This document shows, one piece after another, positions 1 to 7,465 of a stretch of 64,000 nucleotides of DNA (position 1 is the stretch's first letter; every line of letters begins with the position of its first letter). Source of the stretch: Terriglobia bacterium (GTDB lineage Bacteria > Acidobacteriota > Terriglobia > Terriglobales > Acidobacteriaceae); assembly GCA_021324365.1 (NCBI GenBank), contig JAJPJE010000006.1, positions 27,651-91,650 on the forward strand, written 5' to 3'. The position numbers and the translations under genes are program-made. The notes beneath the pieces were generated by a model. That model made no database searches, was not told the DNA's origin, and saw only the letters and a list, made by a program, of their open reading frames with translations.

Positions 1-1
1 T

Positions 2-415
2 GCCAGCAGCGTTGAAGCTACCATCGACGTGAATACTGTCGACACACGCCAGCCGCAACGCGACGCCGACCTACGAAGCCCGAACTTCTTCGACGTGGCG
101 AAATATCCAACCATGACCTTCAAAAGCACCCAGTTCTATCGCCAAGGCGGCCAACTGAAAGTGAAGGGCGACTTGACAATGCACGGCGTGACAAAACCCG
201 TCGTGCTTGATGTCGACGGACCGACGCCCGAGATCAAAGATCCCTGGGGAAATCAGCGCATTGGCGCCAGCATCAGCACGAAGATCAACCGGCACGATTG
301 GGGCTTGAACTACAACAAGATGGTTGAGGCCGGAGCAGTGGTTGGGGACGAGATCACGATCAACATTGATTTGGAAGCCGTTCGAAAGAAAGCGGAGGCA
401 GCAGCAGCGAAGTAA
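2..415 (+). CDS. YceI family protein, 3' part
   Basis: This is the C-terminal part of a YceI-type lipocalin-like beta-barrel protein. The reading frame is open to the window edge, so the signal peptide and first strands lie outside. Family hallmarks visible are the strand ending in ATIDVNTVDTR, the segment DLRSPNFFDVAKYPTMTF, the repeat-like LTMHGVTKPVVLDV and the closing GAVVGDEITINIDLEAV. YceI proteins are usually exported and are thought to bind isoprenoid-type lipids in a hydrophobic pocket; the ligand here is unknown. The protein ends in an Ala/Lys tail. A second, more diverged YceI paralogue lies at 49854-50435. The family assignment is confident; the physiological role is not. Confidence 0.9.
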   Translation, partial: ASSVEATIDVNTVDTRQPQRDADLRSPNFFDVAKYPTMTFKSTQFYRQGGQLKVKGDLTMHGVTKPVVLDVDGPTPEIKDPWGNQRIGASISTKINRHDWGLNYNKMVEAGAVVGDEITINIDLEAVRKKAEAAAAK

Positions 416-458
416 TAATCTGAGTCCACCCGGTGTTACGCACGGGTGAGCCCCTGGC

Positions 459-510
459 TTCGTGATCCCCACACGTCCGCTTCGCTACGTGTGGGGCACC
501 ACAGGTTTCC
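459..510. repeat. Intergenic hairpin repeat, copy 1
   Basis: Perfect 10-base inverted arms (CCCCACACGT at 467-476 and ACGTGTGGGG at 487-496) enclose a 10-base loop. The block beginning TTCGTGATCCC and ending near CAGGTTT resembles the block at 9718-9768, so this looks like a dispersed palindromic intergenic element. No T-run follows, so a simple intrinsic terminator is less likely. Confidence 0.5.
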
Positions 511-618
511 TGAGCCCGCCCACTGCTGCGCACCGGCACGGCACCCCTATTCTTTCCCTGGATTCGCGAATCCCGCCGCCTCGGCTATGATCTAACACTT
601 ATCTTGCGTGGCTTAGGA

Positions 619-2505
619 ATGAAGTCGGGGCCGGGCCTGGATGGAACCGGCCGAAAATCGAAGGGTTTTCGTGCCCTTCCTGAGATATGGCCACTGCTGC
701 GTCCGCGCAGAGCTTTGTTGTTTCTCGGTTTCGGGCTGATGGTAATCAATCGCGTTTGCGGATTGGTCCTTCCTGCCTCAACCAAATATCTCATCGATAA
801 CGTCATCAGCAAGCGGCAGATTCATTTGCTGTATCCCCTGGTGGGCGTGGTGTTAAGCGCGACCCTCATTCAGGCGATCACCTCGTATTCCCTGACCCAA
901 ACGCTGTCAAAAGCCGCGCAGAGGCTGATCACCGAATTGCGTATTCGTGTGCAGGAGCATATTGGCCGATTGCCAGTTGCCTATTACGACTCGAATAAGA
1001 CTGGCATGCTGGTGTCACGCATCATGAGCGACGTGGAAGGCATTCGCAACCTGCTCGGAACCGGCCTTGTCGAATTTGCCGGCGGAATTTTGACGGCAGT
1101 GATCGCCTTCGTGTTGCTGTTCCGTATCAGCGTGCTAATGACTTCCATCGCCTTCGGCCTGCTGCTGCTGTTTATTTTCGTGCTGCGGCGCGCCTTTAAG
1201 GTCATTCGCCCGATCTTCCGGGAGCGAACCAAGATCAACGCAGCTGTGACCGGCAGGCTGACGGAATCGCTCGGCGGCGTGAGGGTAATCAAGGGATACC
1301 ACGCGGAAGAGCGCGAGCATACGGTCTTCGCCGAAGGCGTGTACAGGTTGCTGAACAACGTCCTGCGCTCGCTCACCGCTACGTCGTTGCTAAGCCTTTC
1401 GGCGGCGGCGCTGATGGGCTTCATCGGCGCAATTGTGATGCTGATCGGGGCGCGCGAAATTCTTGCGGGCCAATTGACCTTGGGTAGCTTTTTCAGTTAC
1501 ACGGCGTTTCTAGGGTACCTGGCCGCGCCGATTTTTCAGATCGCTGCCGTAGGAACGCAGATCACGGAAGCCATCGCTGGACTGGAGCGCACTCGCGAAG
1601 TGCTTTCCGAACAGCCAGAGGATGAAGATCCGCGCCGCGGGGTCACTCTCGACGAGATCGGCGGTGAGGTCATCTTCGAGGATGTGACCTTCGCGTATGA
1701 TCCGGCAAAGACTGTGCTGCACGACGTGTCGTTCATTGCGCGGCCCGTAACGGTCACAGCACTCGTGGGGTCGTCCGGATCCGGCAAGTCGACCATTATC
1801 GGACTGGTCTCGGCATTTCATAATCCGCAGTCCGGCAAGGTGTTGATCGATGGCGTGGATCTCGCAACTGTACGGCTGGATTCCTATCGGCAGCACCTCG
1901 GGGTTGTGCTGCAGGAATCGTTCCTATTCGATGGAACGATTCGCGAGAACGTCGCGTTCTCCAAACCAGAAGCAAGGGACGAAGAGATTTTGAGGGCGTG
2001 TGCGATCGCTCGCGTGGATGAATTCGCGGAAACCTTTCCGGATAAATACGAGACGATTATCGGCGAGCGCGGCGTAAAGCTCTCGGGAGGGCAGCGGCAG
2101 CGTGTGTCAATTGCACGAGCGATCCTGGCCGATCCGGCAATCCTGATCCTTGATGAAGCGACTTCGAGTCTCGATTCCGAGTCGGAGGCGCTGATTCAGC
2201 ATGGCCTGCAGTACCTGATGCAAGGGCGCACGACTTTCGTGATTGCGCACCGGTTGTCGACGATTCGGCGAGCCGACCAAATCCTGGTCGTGGAGGCGGG
2301 ACGCATCGTAGAGCGCGGAACGCACGAATCGCTGTATGCGCTGCAGGGCAGATATTGGGATCTGTACACCAAGCAGCACGGATTGCAGTCGAATTTGTTC
2401 CTGGCTCCAGGTGAGACTACAAGCGAAGATGCGCCACTGACGGATGCCAAGCGCACAGCAAACGAGTCGGATGACGAAGCATTGCCGGCAAGGACGGAGT
2501 TGTAG
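619..2505 (+). CDS. ABC transporter, fused permease and ATPase (MsbA-like exporter)
   Basis: This is a half-size ABC exporter of about 628 residues, with an N-terminal six-helix type IV membrane domain (roughly residues 20-310) followed by a nucleotide-binding domain. Motifs seen: Walker A GSSGSGKST, Q-loop VVLQESFLFDGTIREN, signature LSGGQRQR, Walker B ILILDEATSSLD and switch histidine in VIAHRLSTIRRAD. The architecture is that of the MsbA/LmrA/BmrA group, which homodimerises in the inner membrane and flips lipids or hydrophobic compounds outward. The substrate cannot be read from sequence. An in-frame TTG at 604 is an alternative start; neither start has a clear ribosome binding site at proper spacing. 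The C-terminal tail of about 40 residues is acidic and poorly conserved in appearance. Confidence 0.9.
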   Translation: MKSGPGLDGTGRKSKGFRALPEIWPLLRPRRALLFLGFGLMVINRVCGLVLPASTKYLIDNVISKRQIHLLYPLVGVVLSATLIQAITSYSLTQTLSKAAQRLITELRIRVQEHIGRLPVAYYDSNKTGMLVSRIMSDVEGIRNLLGTGLVEFAGGILTAVIAFVLLFRISVLMTSIAFGLLLLFIFVLRRAFKVIRPIFRERTKINAAVTGRLTESLGGVRVIKGYHAEEREHTVFAEGVYRLLNNVLRSLTATSLLSLSAAALMGFIGAIVMLIGAREILAGQLTLGSFFSYTAFLGYLAAPIFQIAAVGTQITEAIAGLERTREVLSEQPEDEDPRRGVTLDEIGGEVIFEDVTFAYDPAKTVLHDVSFIARPVTVTALVGSSGSGKSTIIGLVSAFHNPQSGKVLIDGVDLATVRLDSYRQHLGVVLQESFLFDGTIRENVAFSKPEARDEEILRACAIARVDEFAETFPDKYETIIGERGVKLSGGQRQRVSIARAILADPAILILDEATSSLDSESEALIQHGLQYLMQGRTTFVIAHRLSTIRRADQILVVEAGRIVERGTHESLYALQGRYWDLYTKQHGLQSNLFLAPGETTSEDAPLTDAKRTANESDDEALPARTEL

Positions 2506-2549
2506 AAACGCGGGCCGGAGGCCCACGCAACAGGCGGCGGACGCCGGCA

Positions 2550-3542
2550 CTACGACTCAGCTTTCAAGAAATCGAGTAACAGCTTATTTGCTTCCTCGGG
2601 TCTTTCCTGCTGTGTCCAGTGTCCGACTTCCGGAAGCAGAACTTTCTTCCTAAGATTGGGAACGTTTGTTCCCAACTCCCGAAATTCTTGCCCGTGAAAC
2701 TCGATCACAGGGTCTTTGTCTCCCGCAATAAACAGAGTGGGCTGCAGGATTTTCGCTCCGGCCAGAAACGGGGTGAGCGACCAGTTCCGGTCCATGTTGC
2801 GGTAATAGTTCAGGCCGCCAGTAAATCCGCTACGTTCAAACTCGGACGCAACATAGTTGATGTCAGCTTCACGAATCCAGGCTGGCATCATCGAGTGAAC
2901 AGCCGGGCGAGGCGCCGACGGATCGATAATGAAGTTCCATGATCCGGGCGGGGCATTCCCCGACATGGAATATAAGGTTCTCAGCAGCAGATTACGGATA
3001 TCAGCCTGAAAGAATATCTCCGCGCCCGGCGAGCGTAGCGCTGCCTGGTAGAAGATCTTGCCTGGATACGCCTGCTGTTCCCATTGCGACTGACTCATCG
3101 TACGGCGCGGCACGTAGGGAACGCTCAGCAGCACAAGTGCTCGAAACATATCCGGACGAAACAGCGCGACGTATGACGCGAGCCATGCGCCCCAGTCGTG
3201 GCCGACAATGATCGCCGAACTCTCCCCGAGAGCGTGAACTAAGCCGACCAGATCACCGGTGAGTTGGAAGATGTCATACGCGTCCAACTCCATGGGCGCT
3301 TCGGTCTGTCCATAGCCGCGCAGATCGGGAGCAACGGCACGAAATCGTGCTGACGCCAGAGCAGGTATTTGGTGCCGCCAGGCATACCAGATCTCCGGGA
3401 ATCCATGACATAGCAGGACGAGCGGTCCCGACCCAGCTTCGACGTAATGTATCCGAATTCCGTTGACCTGAACGAAGCGGTGCTCAAATGCCTCCGGAGA
3501 AAGTGATGCGAAATGCGACTGCAAACTAAATTTTCTCCGCAA
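2550..3542 (-). CDS. Alpha/beta hydrolase, epoxide-hydrolase-like
   Basis: This is a 330-residue alpha/beta-hydrolase fold protein. The oxyanion-hole segment [13 protein letters not shown], the nucleophile elbow GHDWGAW (Asp nucleophile, as in epoxide hydrolases and haloalkane dehalogenases), the late acidic residue in GDKDPVI and the catalytic His in [13 protein letters not shown] are all present. The Asp nucleophile favours soluble epoxide hydrolase over esterase; the substrate is unknown and the protein is probably cytoplasmic. The TTG start used overlaps the upstream YbjQ-like gene by 17 bases. A TTG at 3524, ten bases after a GGAG, would remove the overlap and is a realistic alternative. 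It is probably co-transcribed with the two genes upstream on the same strand. Confidence 0.88.
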   Translation of the reverse strand: MRRKFSLQSHFASLSPEAFEHRFVQVNGIRIHYVEAGSGPLVLLCHGFPEIWYAWRHQIPALASARFRAVAPDLRGYGQTEAPMELDAYDIFQLTGDLVGLVHALGESSAIIVGHDWGAWLASYVALFRPDMFRALVLLSVPYVPRRTMSQSQWEQQAYPGKIFYQAALRSPGAEIFFQADIRNLLLRTLYSMSGNAPPGSWNFIIDPSAPRPAVHSMMPAWIREADINYVASEFERSGFTGGLNYYRNMDRNWSLTPFLAGAKILQPTLFIAGDKDPVIEFHGQEFRELGTNVPNLRKKVLLPEVGHWTQQERPEEANKLLLDFLKAES

Positions 3543-3882
3543 CTACGGCTGTTCCGTAGCACAGCACTTCGGTGACGCCCTGCATGATTTCGGTTGCGTC
3601 GTAACGAACGCCCACTACACCGTTGGCGCCGAGTTCGCGCGCGTGCTCCAGCATCAGTTCGAAAGCATCGTTGCGCGTCTTTTCGCAAAGTTCGGTAAGA
3701 ATGGTGATGTTTCCCCCTACCAGCGTCTGCAGGCTGGCGCCGAGGGTCCCCAGCACGGAGCGCGAACGCACGATGATGCCGCGCACGATTCCAGCATTGC
3801 GCGTGATCTTGTAGCCGTCCAGTTCGAATGCGGTAGTGGTCATGGAATGCGAGATGTGACCTGTGGATGCGCCAGTCGCCAT
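3526..3882 (-). CDS. YbjQ/UPF0145 family heavy-metal-binding-domain protein
   Basis: This 118-residue protein matches the YbjQ (UPF0145) family, which forms pentameric rings; its function is not established despite the 'heavy-metal binding' name. Recognisable parts are the strand [20 protein letters not shown], the helix with [14 protein letters not shown], the motif [16 protein letters not shown] and the ending [12 protein letters not shown]. The ATG at 3882 is chosen because AGGAGG lies five bases upstream and upstream codons have no family similarity. It sits 11 bases after the winged-helix membrane regulator and overlaps the hydrolase start, so the three genes look like an operon. Confidence 0.88.
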   Translation of the reverse strand: MATGASTGHISHSMTTTAFELDGYKITRNAGIVRGIIVRSRSVLGTLGASLQTLVGGNITILTELCEKTRNDAFELMLEHARELGANGVVGVRYDATEIMQGVTEVLCYGTAVVAEKI

Positions 3883-3893
3883 GGAGTCCTCCT

Positions 3894-4727
3894 TTATTTT
3901 CGCGAAGCCGGATATGCCATTCGCATCAGCGTACGCTGCGAGAATGGCAGGTATACCAGGGCCGCCATCGCCGCAAACGCCAGCCCGAAACCTATGCGGG
4001 GCACCAGAAGAAACGGGGCAAGCGCCCAAATCTCGTCCAGCGGAAACTGCACCGCAAACAGGCGCCCGTATTTCTGGCCCAGCCCCGAGTAATCGAATCC
4101 GATCGCGGTCAGCAGGTAGAGTCGCAAGGGAATGCCGACAGCGCAAGTGACAATCACGGCGACAACAACCCAGGTTCCGTTGATTGCGAACAGGCGCTCC
4201 GCAATCCGATCCGTACTGCGAAGATAAGCGAGCGCTGCAATATATATAGAGAGATACAGGATCTGACACAGAGCAAATAAGGTGCGCACGGCGCCACGAT
4301 GCGGACGCGGCAGTTCCTCATCCGAAAGTTCGGGGGGCCTTTCTGTTCCCGGAATGCCAGTTGAGTTGCCGATCTCTTCTACGGGAGCAACGAAGCGGTA
4401 TCCCCTTCGGGCGAGTGTTTCGATGAAACCAGGATTGGACGCTGAATCCCGGAGCGCATCGCGCAGCTTGTTGATAGCGGTGTTCAAGCCGTGATCGAAA
4501 TCGACGAACGTATCGGACGGCCAGAGCCGCAGCCTCAGTTCTTCGCGCGTGACGATTTCACCCGGGCGCTCGATGAGAGCAATCAGCACCTGGAATGGCT
4601 GCTCCTGCAATTTCAGTTTCACGCCTTCGCGGCGAAGTTCGCCCGTCCGCGTATCGGCTTCGTACAGGCCAAAGCGGTAACGAATTGTCCCAGTACTGCG
4701 GGGTTTTGGTCGGGCACCCTCTGACAT
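3894..4727 (-). CDS. Membrane-anchored winged-helix transcriptional regulator (CadC/ToxR type)
   Basis: This is a 277-residue protein with an N-terminal OmpR/PhoB-type winged helix (about residues 15-115), including the typical [20 protein letters not shown] strand, [24 protein letters not shown] and the wing ending [14 protein letters not shown]. The second half carries about four hydrophobic segments, beginning with [20 protein letters not shown] and ending in [12 protein letters not shown]. There is no receiver domain, so it resembles one-component transmembrane regulators such as CadC, but with a compact multi-helix membrane module instead of a periplasmic sensor. Its target and signal are unknown; the adjacent ybjQ-like gene and hydrolase are candidates. 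Confidence 0.85.
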   Translation of the reverse strand: MSEGARPKPRSTGTIRYRFGLYEADTRTGELRREGVKLKLQEQPFQVLIALIERPGEIVTREELRLRLWPSDTFVDFDHGLNTAINKLRDALRDSASNPGFIETLARRGYRFVAPVEEIGNSTGIPGTERPPELSDEELPRPHRGAVRTLFALCQILYLSIYIAALAYLRSTDRIAERLFAINGTWVVVAVIVTCAVGIPLRLYLLTAIGFDYSGLGQKYGRLFAVQFPLDEIWALAPFLLVPRIGFGLAFAAMAALVYLPFSQRTLMRMAYPASRK

Positions 4728-4776
4728 CGGCTCAGTTTACACTGCGAGTTGTGGCGGCGGACGATACAATGATCGC

Positions 4777-4920
4777 TTGCCGGAAATCGATAACAAGGCG
4801 AAAGTTGCTCAGGCACGAGTCTTGCGAGCGGAGGCCATTGGGCTCCTTGTACTTGCCGCGCTGATCCTGGGCATAATCCTGCTGCGCTGGGGACGATTTA
4901 TCGACTGGCACGCCCGCTAG
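4777..4920 (+). CDS. Small single-pass membrane protein (putative)
   Basis: This is a 47-codon frame with a TTG start that ends eight bases before miaA. It encodes a charged N-terminus, one clear transmembrane stretch (AIGLLVLAALILGIILL), then a basic and aromatic tail, RWGRFIDWHAR. The positive-outside-segment pattern and the close spacing to miaA support a real small gene. There is no good ribosome binding site before the TTG and no family is recognised. It could be non-coding. Confidence 0.4.
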   Translation: MPEIDNKAKVAQARVLRAEAIGLLVLAALILGIILLRWGRFIDWHAR

Positions 4921-4928
4921 ATCCACCC

Positions 4929-5879
4929 GTGAACTCCGCTTCCACAACAAATCCGCTGCTGATCGTGATCCTTGGTCCCACGGCGAGTGGAAAAACCGCG
5001 TTGTCGCTGACCCTTGCGGAACGGTTCAGCGGCGAGATCGTCAACTGCGATTCAGTTGCGGTCTATCGGGAATTTGAAATCGGCACGGCCAAGCCAACTC
5101 GTGAAGAACGTGATCGTGTGCCGCATCATCTGATCGACATCTGCTCGCCTGATGAGACCATGACCGCGGGCGACTATGCGCGGCGTGGACGCGAGATGCT
5201 GGGCGAGTTGAAGAGGCGTGGCCGGCTACCGATCGTAGTGGGCGGCACGGGCCTGTATCTGCGCGCGCTGTTGGAAGGGCTCTTCCCTGGGCCGCAGCGC
5301 TCGGAGGAGTTGCGCGAACGGCTGCGACAGCGCTCGGGGCAACGTGGATCAAAGTATTTGCACCGTCTCCTGACGCGCATGGATGCCGGCGCGGCAGAGA
5401 AGATCCATCCAAATGATGAGCCAAAGCTGATTCGCGCGATTGAAGTCTGCCTATCCGCACGGCAGCCCATGACGCGATTGTGGGAACAGGGCCGCGAGCC
5501 GCTAACGGGATTTCGGATTCTGCGCATTGGACTCGATCCGGACCGGCAGCAGTTGTATGCGCGCATCAATCAGCGCGCAGCACAGATGTTTGCAGCGGGC
5601 TTGCCGGAGGAAACACAGGGCTTGATGCAGCAGTTTCCGAAGTCCCCGGTTCTGGGTTCATTGGGATACAGGCAGGCTGTGCAACTGCTTCGCGGCGAGT
5701 TTACGCGCGAACAGGCAATTACAGCCGCGCAGCAGGGCCACCGCAACTACGCAAAACGGCAGATGACCTGGTTCAGACGAGAGCCCGACGTCCATTGGAT
5801 GAAGGGCTTTGGAGACGAGCAAAGCATTGTGGTCAGTACAACGGAAATGGTGGAACGGCAACTAAAGATCGCAGATTGA
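4929..5879 (+). CDS. miaA: tRNA dimethylallyltransferase
   Basis: MiaA transfers the dimethylallyl group of DMAPP to N6 of A37 in tRNAs that read codons starting with U. The 316-residue length is normal for the family. Seen: P-loop GPTASGKT at about residues 17-24, the DSVAVYREFEIGTAKP motif, HHLIDICSPDE, the GGTGLYLRALLEG motif and the C-terminal RNYAKRQMTWFRRE. The GTG start follows directly on a small membrane ORF; no in-frame upstream start extends the family match. Cytoplasmic housekeeping gene. Confidence 0.96.
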   Translation: MNSASTTNPLLIVILGPTASGKTALSLTLAERFSGEIVNCDSVAVYREFEIGTAKPTREERDRVPHHLIDICSPDETMTAGDYARRGREMLGELKRRGRLPIVVGGTGLYLRALLEGLFPGPQRSEELRERLRQRSGQRGSKYLHRLLTRMDAGAAEKIHPNDEPKLIRAIEVCLSARQPMTRLWEQGREPLTGFRILRIGLDPDRQQLYARINQRAAQMFAAGLPEETQGLMQQFPKSPVLGSLGYRQAVQLLRGEFTREQAITAAQQGHRNYAKRQMTWFRREPDVHWMKGFGDEQSIVVSTTEMVERQLKIAD

Positions 5880-6013
5880 AGATCTCGGACTCACTTGTTC
5901 GCCGGTCCCCGTCGTCCTCTGCGATGCGACTTTTGTCGTGATGGCCGTCACAACGGATCGTTTGTTTCCTTATTTCGTCGTGCCTTCGTGCTGAATCCAA
6001 ACCAAAACTAAAG

Positions 6014-6042
6014 TTGACAGGCACTCTCTCCTCTGCAGTAAG
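6014..6042 (+). promoter_or_regulatory. Candidate sigma-70 promoter for the permease cluster
   Basis: A perfect TTGACA stands at 6014-6019. The -10 region is weak (AGTAAG at 17 bases, TAAGCT at 19 bases). It lies about 75-100 bases before the AmpG-like gene in an otherwise empty spacer, so it is a plausible but unproven start for the 6117-14826 cluster. Confidence 0.3.
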
Positions 6043-6116
6043 CTCAAGCTTCGAGATCCTGAGCTATATAGCACTTTTCCGTCTTCTAGAATGGGCTCAG
6101 GCTGAGACAAAACGCC

Positions 6117-7448
6117 ATGGCCGAGACCAGCCCAGCCCGCTCCACCCATCCCGCCGCGTGGGTTCCAACGGTCTATTTCGCGGAAGGACTTCCGTTCTAC
6201 GCCGTGAACTACATGGCGCTGTTTTTCTTCCAGGACATGGGGATCCGGAACACGCTGACCACGTTAGTGATCAGCCTATTGGCGTGGCCGTGGACGCTGA
6301 AGCCAATATGGAGCCCTCTGCTGGAGATGTACAAGACGAAGAAGTTTTTCGTCGTATTGCTCGAAGTGGTCGCCGGACTAAGCCTGGTGCTCCTGGCATT
6401 GTCACTGAACATGCCAGGCTACTTTCGTTACTCGGTCGCGATCTTCGCGGTTCTTGGGTTCTGCTCGGCCACGCACGACATTGCGGCAGACGGAATCTAC
6501 ATTGCGAGCTTGACCCCGAAACAACAGGCGGCGTACGTCGGATGGCAGGGTGGGTTCTACAACCTGGCGCGAATCTTCTCCATGGGCGGATTGCTTTGGA
6601 TGATTGGCTTTCTCGCGGAGAAGTTCACACGCGCGAAAGTTTCTACTCCGAATGTTTACGCCTGGATGAGCGTCTTCGCCGGACTCGGCTTTCTGCTGGT
6701 CGCTCTAGCGCTCTACCACACGCGCTTTCTTCCCCGTGGCGGTGAGGAAAGGGCCACGCAAACGTTGCGACAGGCGGCCAATACGTTTGCCGACGTCGTG
6801 GTTACTTTCTTTAAGAAGCGCAACATATTGCTGTTACTGATTTTCATCTTTCTATATCGCGCCGGAGAAGGACAGGTGATCAAAGTCGGGCCGCTGTTTC
6901 TTCGCGCGGCGCGAGCCACCGGTGGCCTGGGCCTCTCGATGCAAGAGGTGGGCGCAATCTACGGCACATTCGGAAGCGGCGGGTTCATTCTCGGCAGCGT
7001 GCTCGGCGGTTATTTTTGCGCAAGAGTTGGCTTAAGACGAGCGCTCACCTGGCTGATCGTGATCTTGAACCTGCCAATGCTCGCCTACTGGTATCTCAGT
7101 ATCGCGCTCCCCACCAATCCCGTACTCGTGACTACGGCCATGAGCGTCGAAATGTTCGGCTACGGATTCGGATTCGTCGGAGTAATTCTGTTGATGATGC
7201 AGGAAGTCGCACCGGGTAAATATCAGACAGCGCACTATGCCTTCGGCAACGCGCTGATGAACCTCGGGGTGATCCTGCCGGGCGCCATCAGCGGCTGGAT
7301 TCAATCCAAGTTGGGTTACACGCACTTTTTTATATGGGTGATCATCGCGGCTATGCCCGCGCTGATTCTCTCGCGCTTTGTCCCCATTCGTGGCGGCGCA
7401 CAGGCCCCCGAGTCCGAATTGGTTGCGGCTGAAGCAAGGGCTAAATAG
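6117..7448 (+). CDS. MFS transporter, AmpG-like permease
   Basis: This 443-residue polytopic inner-membrane protein has about 12-14 hydrophobic helices. It has the AmpG/PAT-subfamily look: a start with YFAEGLPFYAV, LAWPWTLKPIWSPLLE in the first loop, the motif CSATHDIAADGIYI and the AAYVGWQGGFYNLARI segment. Classical AmpG carries GlcNAc-anhydroMurNAc (muro)peptides from periplasm to cytoplasm for wall recycling, while other PAT members carry acetyl-CoA or unknown substrates. Directly downstream are a nucleotidyltransferase-mutase fusion, a chitobiose-type phosphorylase and a NagZ-type GH3. That context favours uptake of a GlcNAc-containing sugar, which is inference. The next gene begins 17 bases after the stop. 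Confidence 0.85.
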   Translation: MAETSPARSTHPAAWVPTVYFAEGLPFYAVNYMALFFFQDMGIRNTLTTLVISLLAWPWTLKPIWSPLLEMYKTKKFFVVLLEVVAGLSLVLLALSLNMPGYFRYSVAIFAVLGFCSATHDIAADGIYIASLTPKQQAAYVGWQGGFYNLARIFSMGGLLWMIGFLAEKFTRAKVSTPNVYAWMSVFAGLGFLLVALALYHTRFLPRGGEERATQTLRQAANTFADVVVTFFKKRNILLLLIFIFLYRAGEGQVIKVGPLFLRAARATGGLGLSMQEVGAIYGTFGSGGFILGSVLGGYFCARVGLRRALTWLIVILNLPMLAYWYLSIALPTNPVLVTTAMSVEMFGYGFGFVGVILLMMQEVAPGKYQTAHYAFGNALMNLGVILPGAISGWIQSKLGYTHFFIWVIIAAMPALILSRFVPIRGGAQAPESELVAAEARAK

Positions 7449-7465
7449 TTTTGGGAGTGAATACG

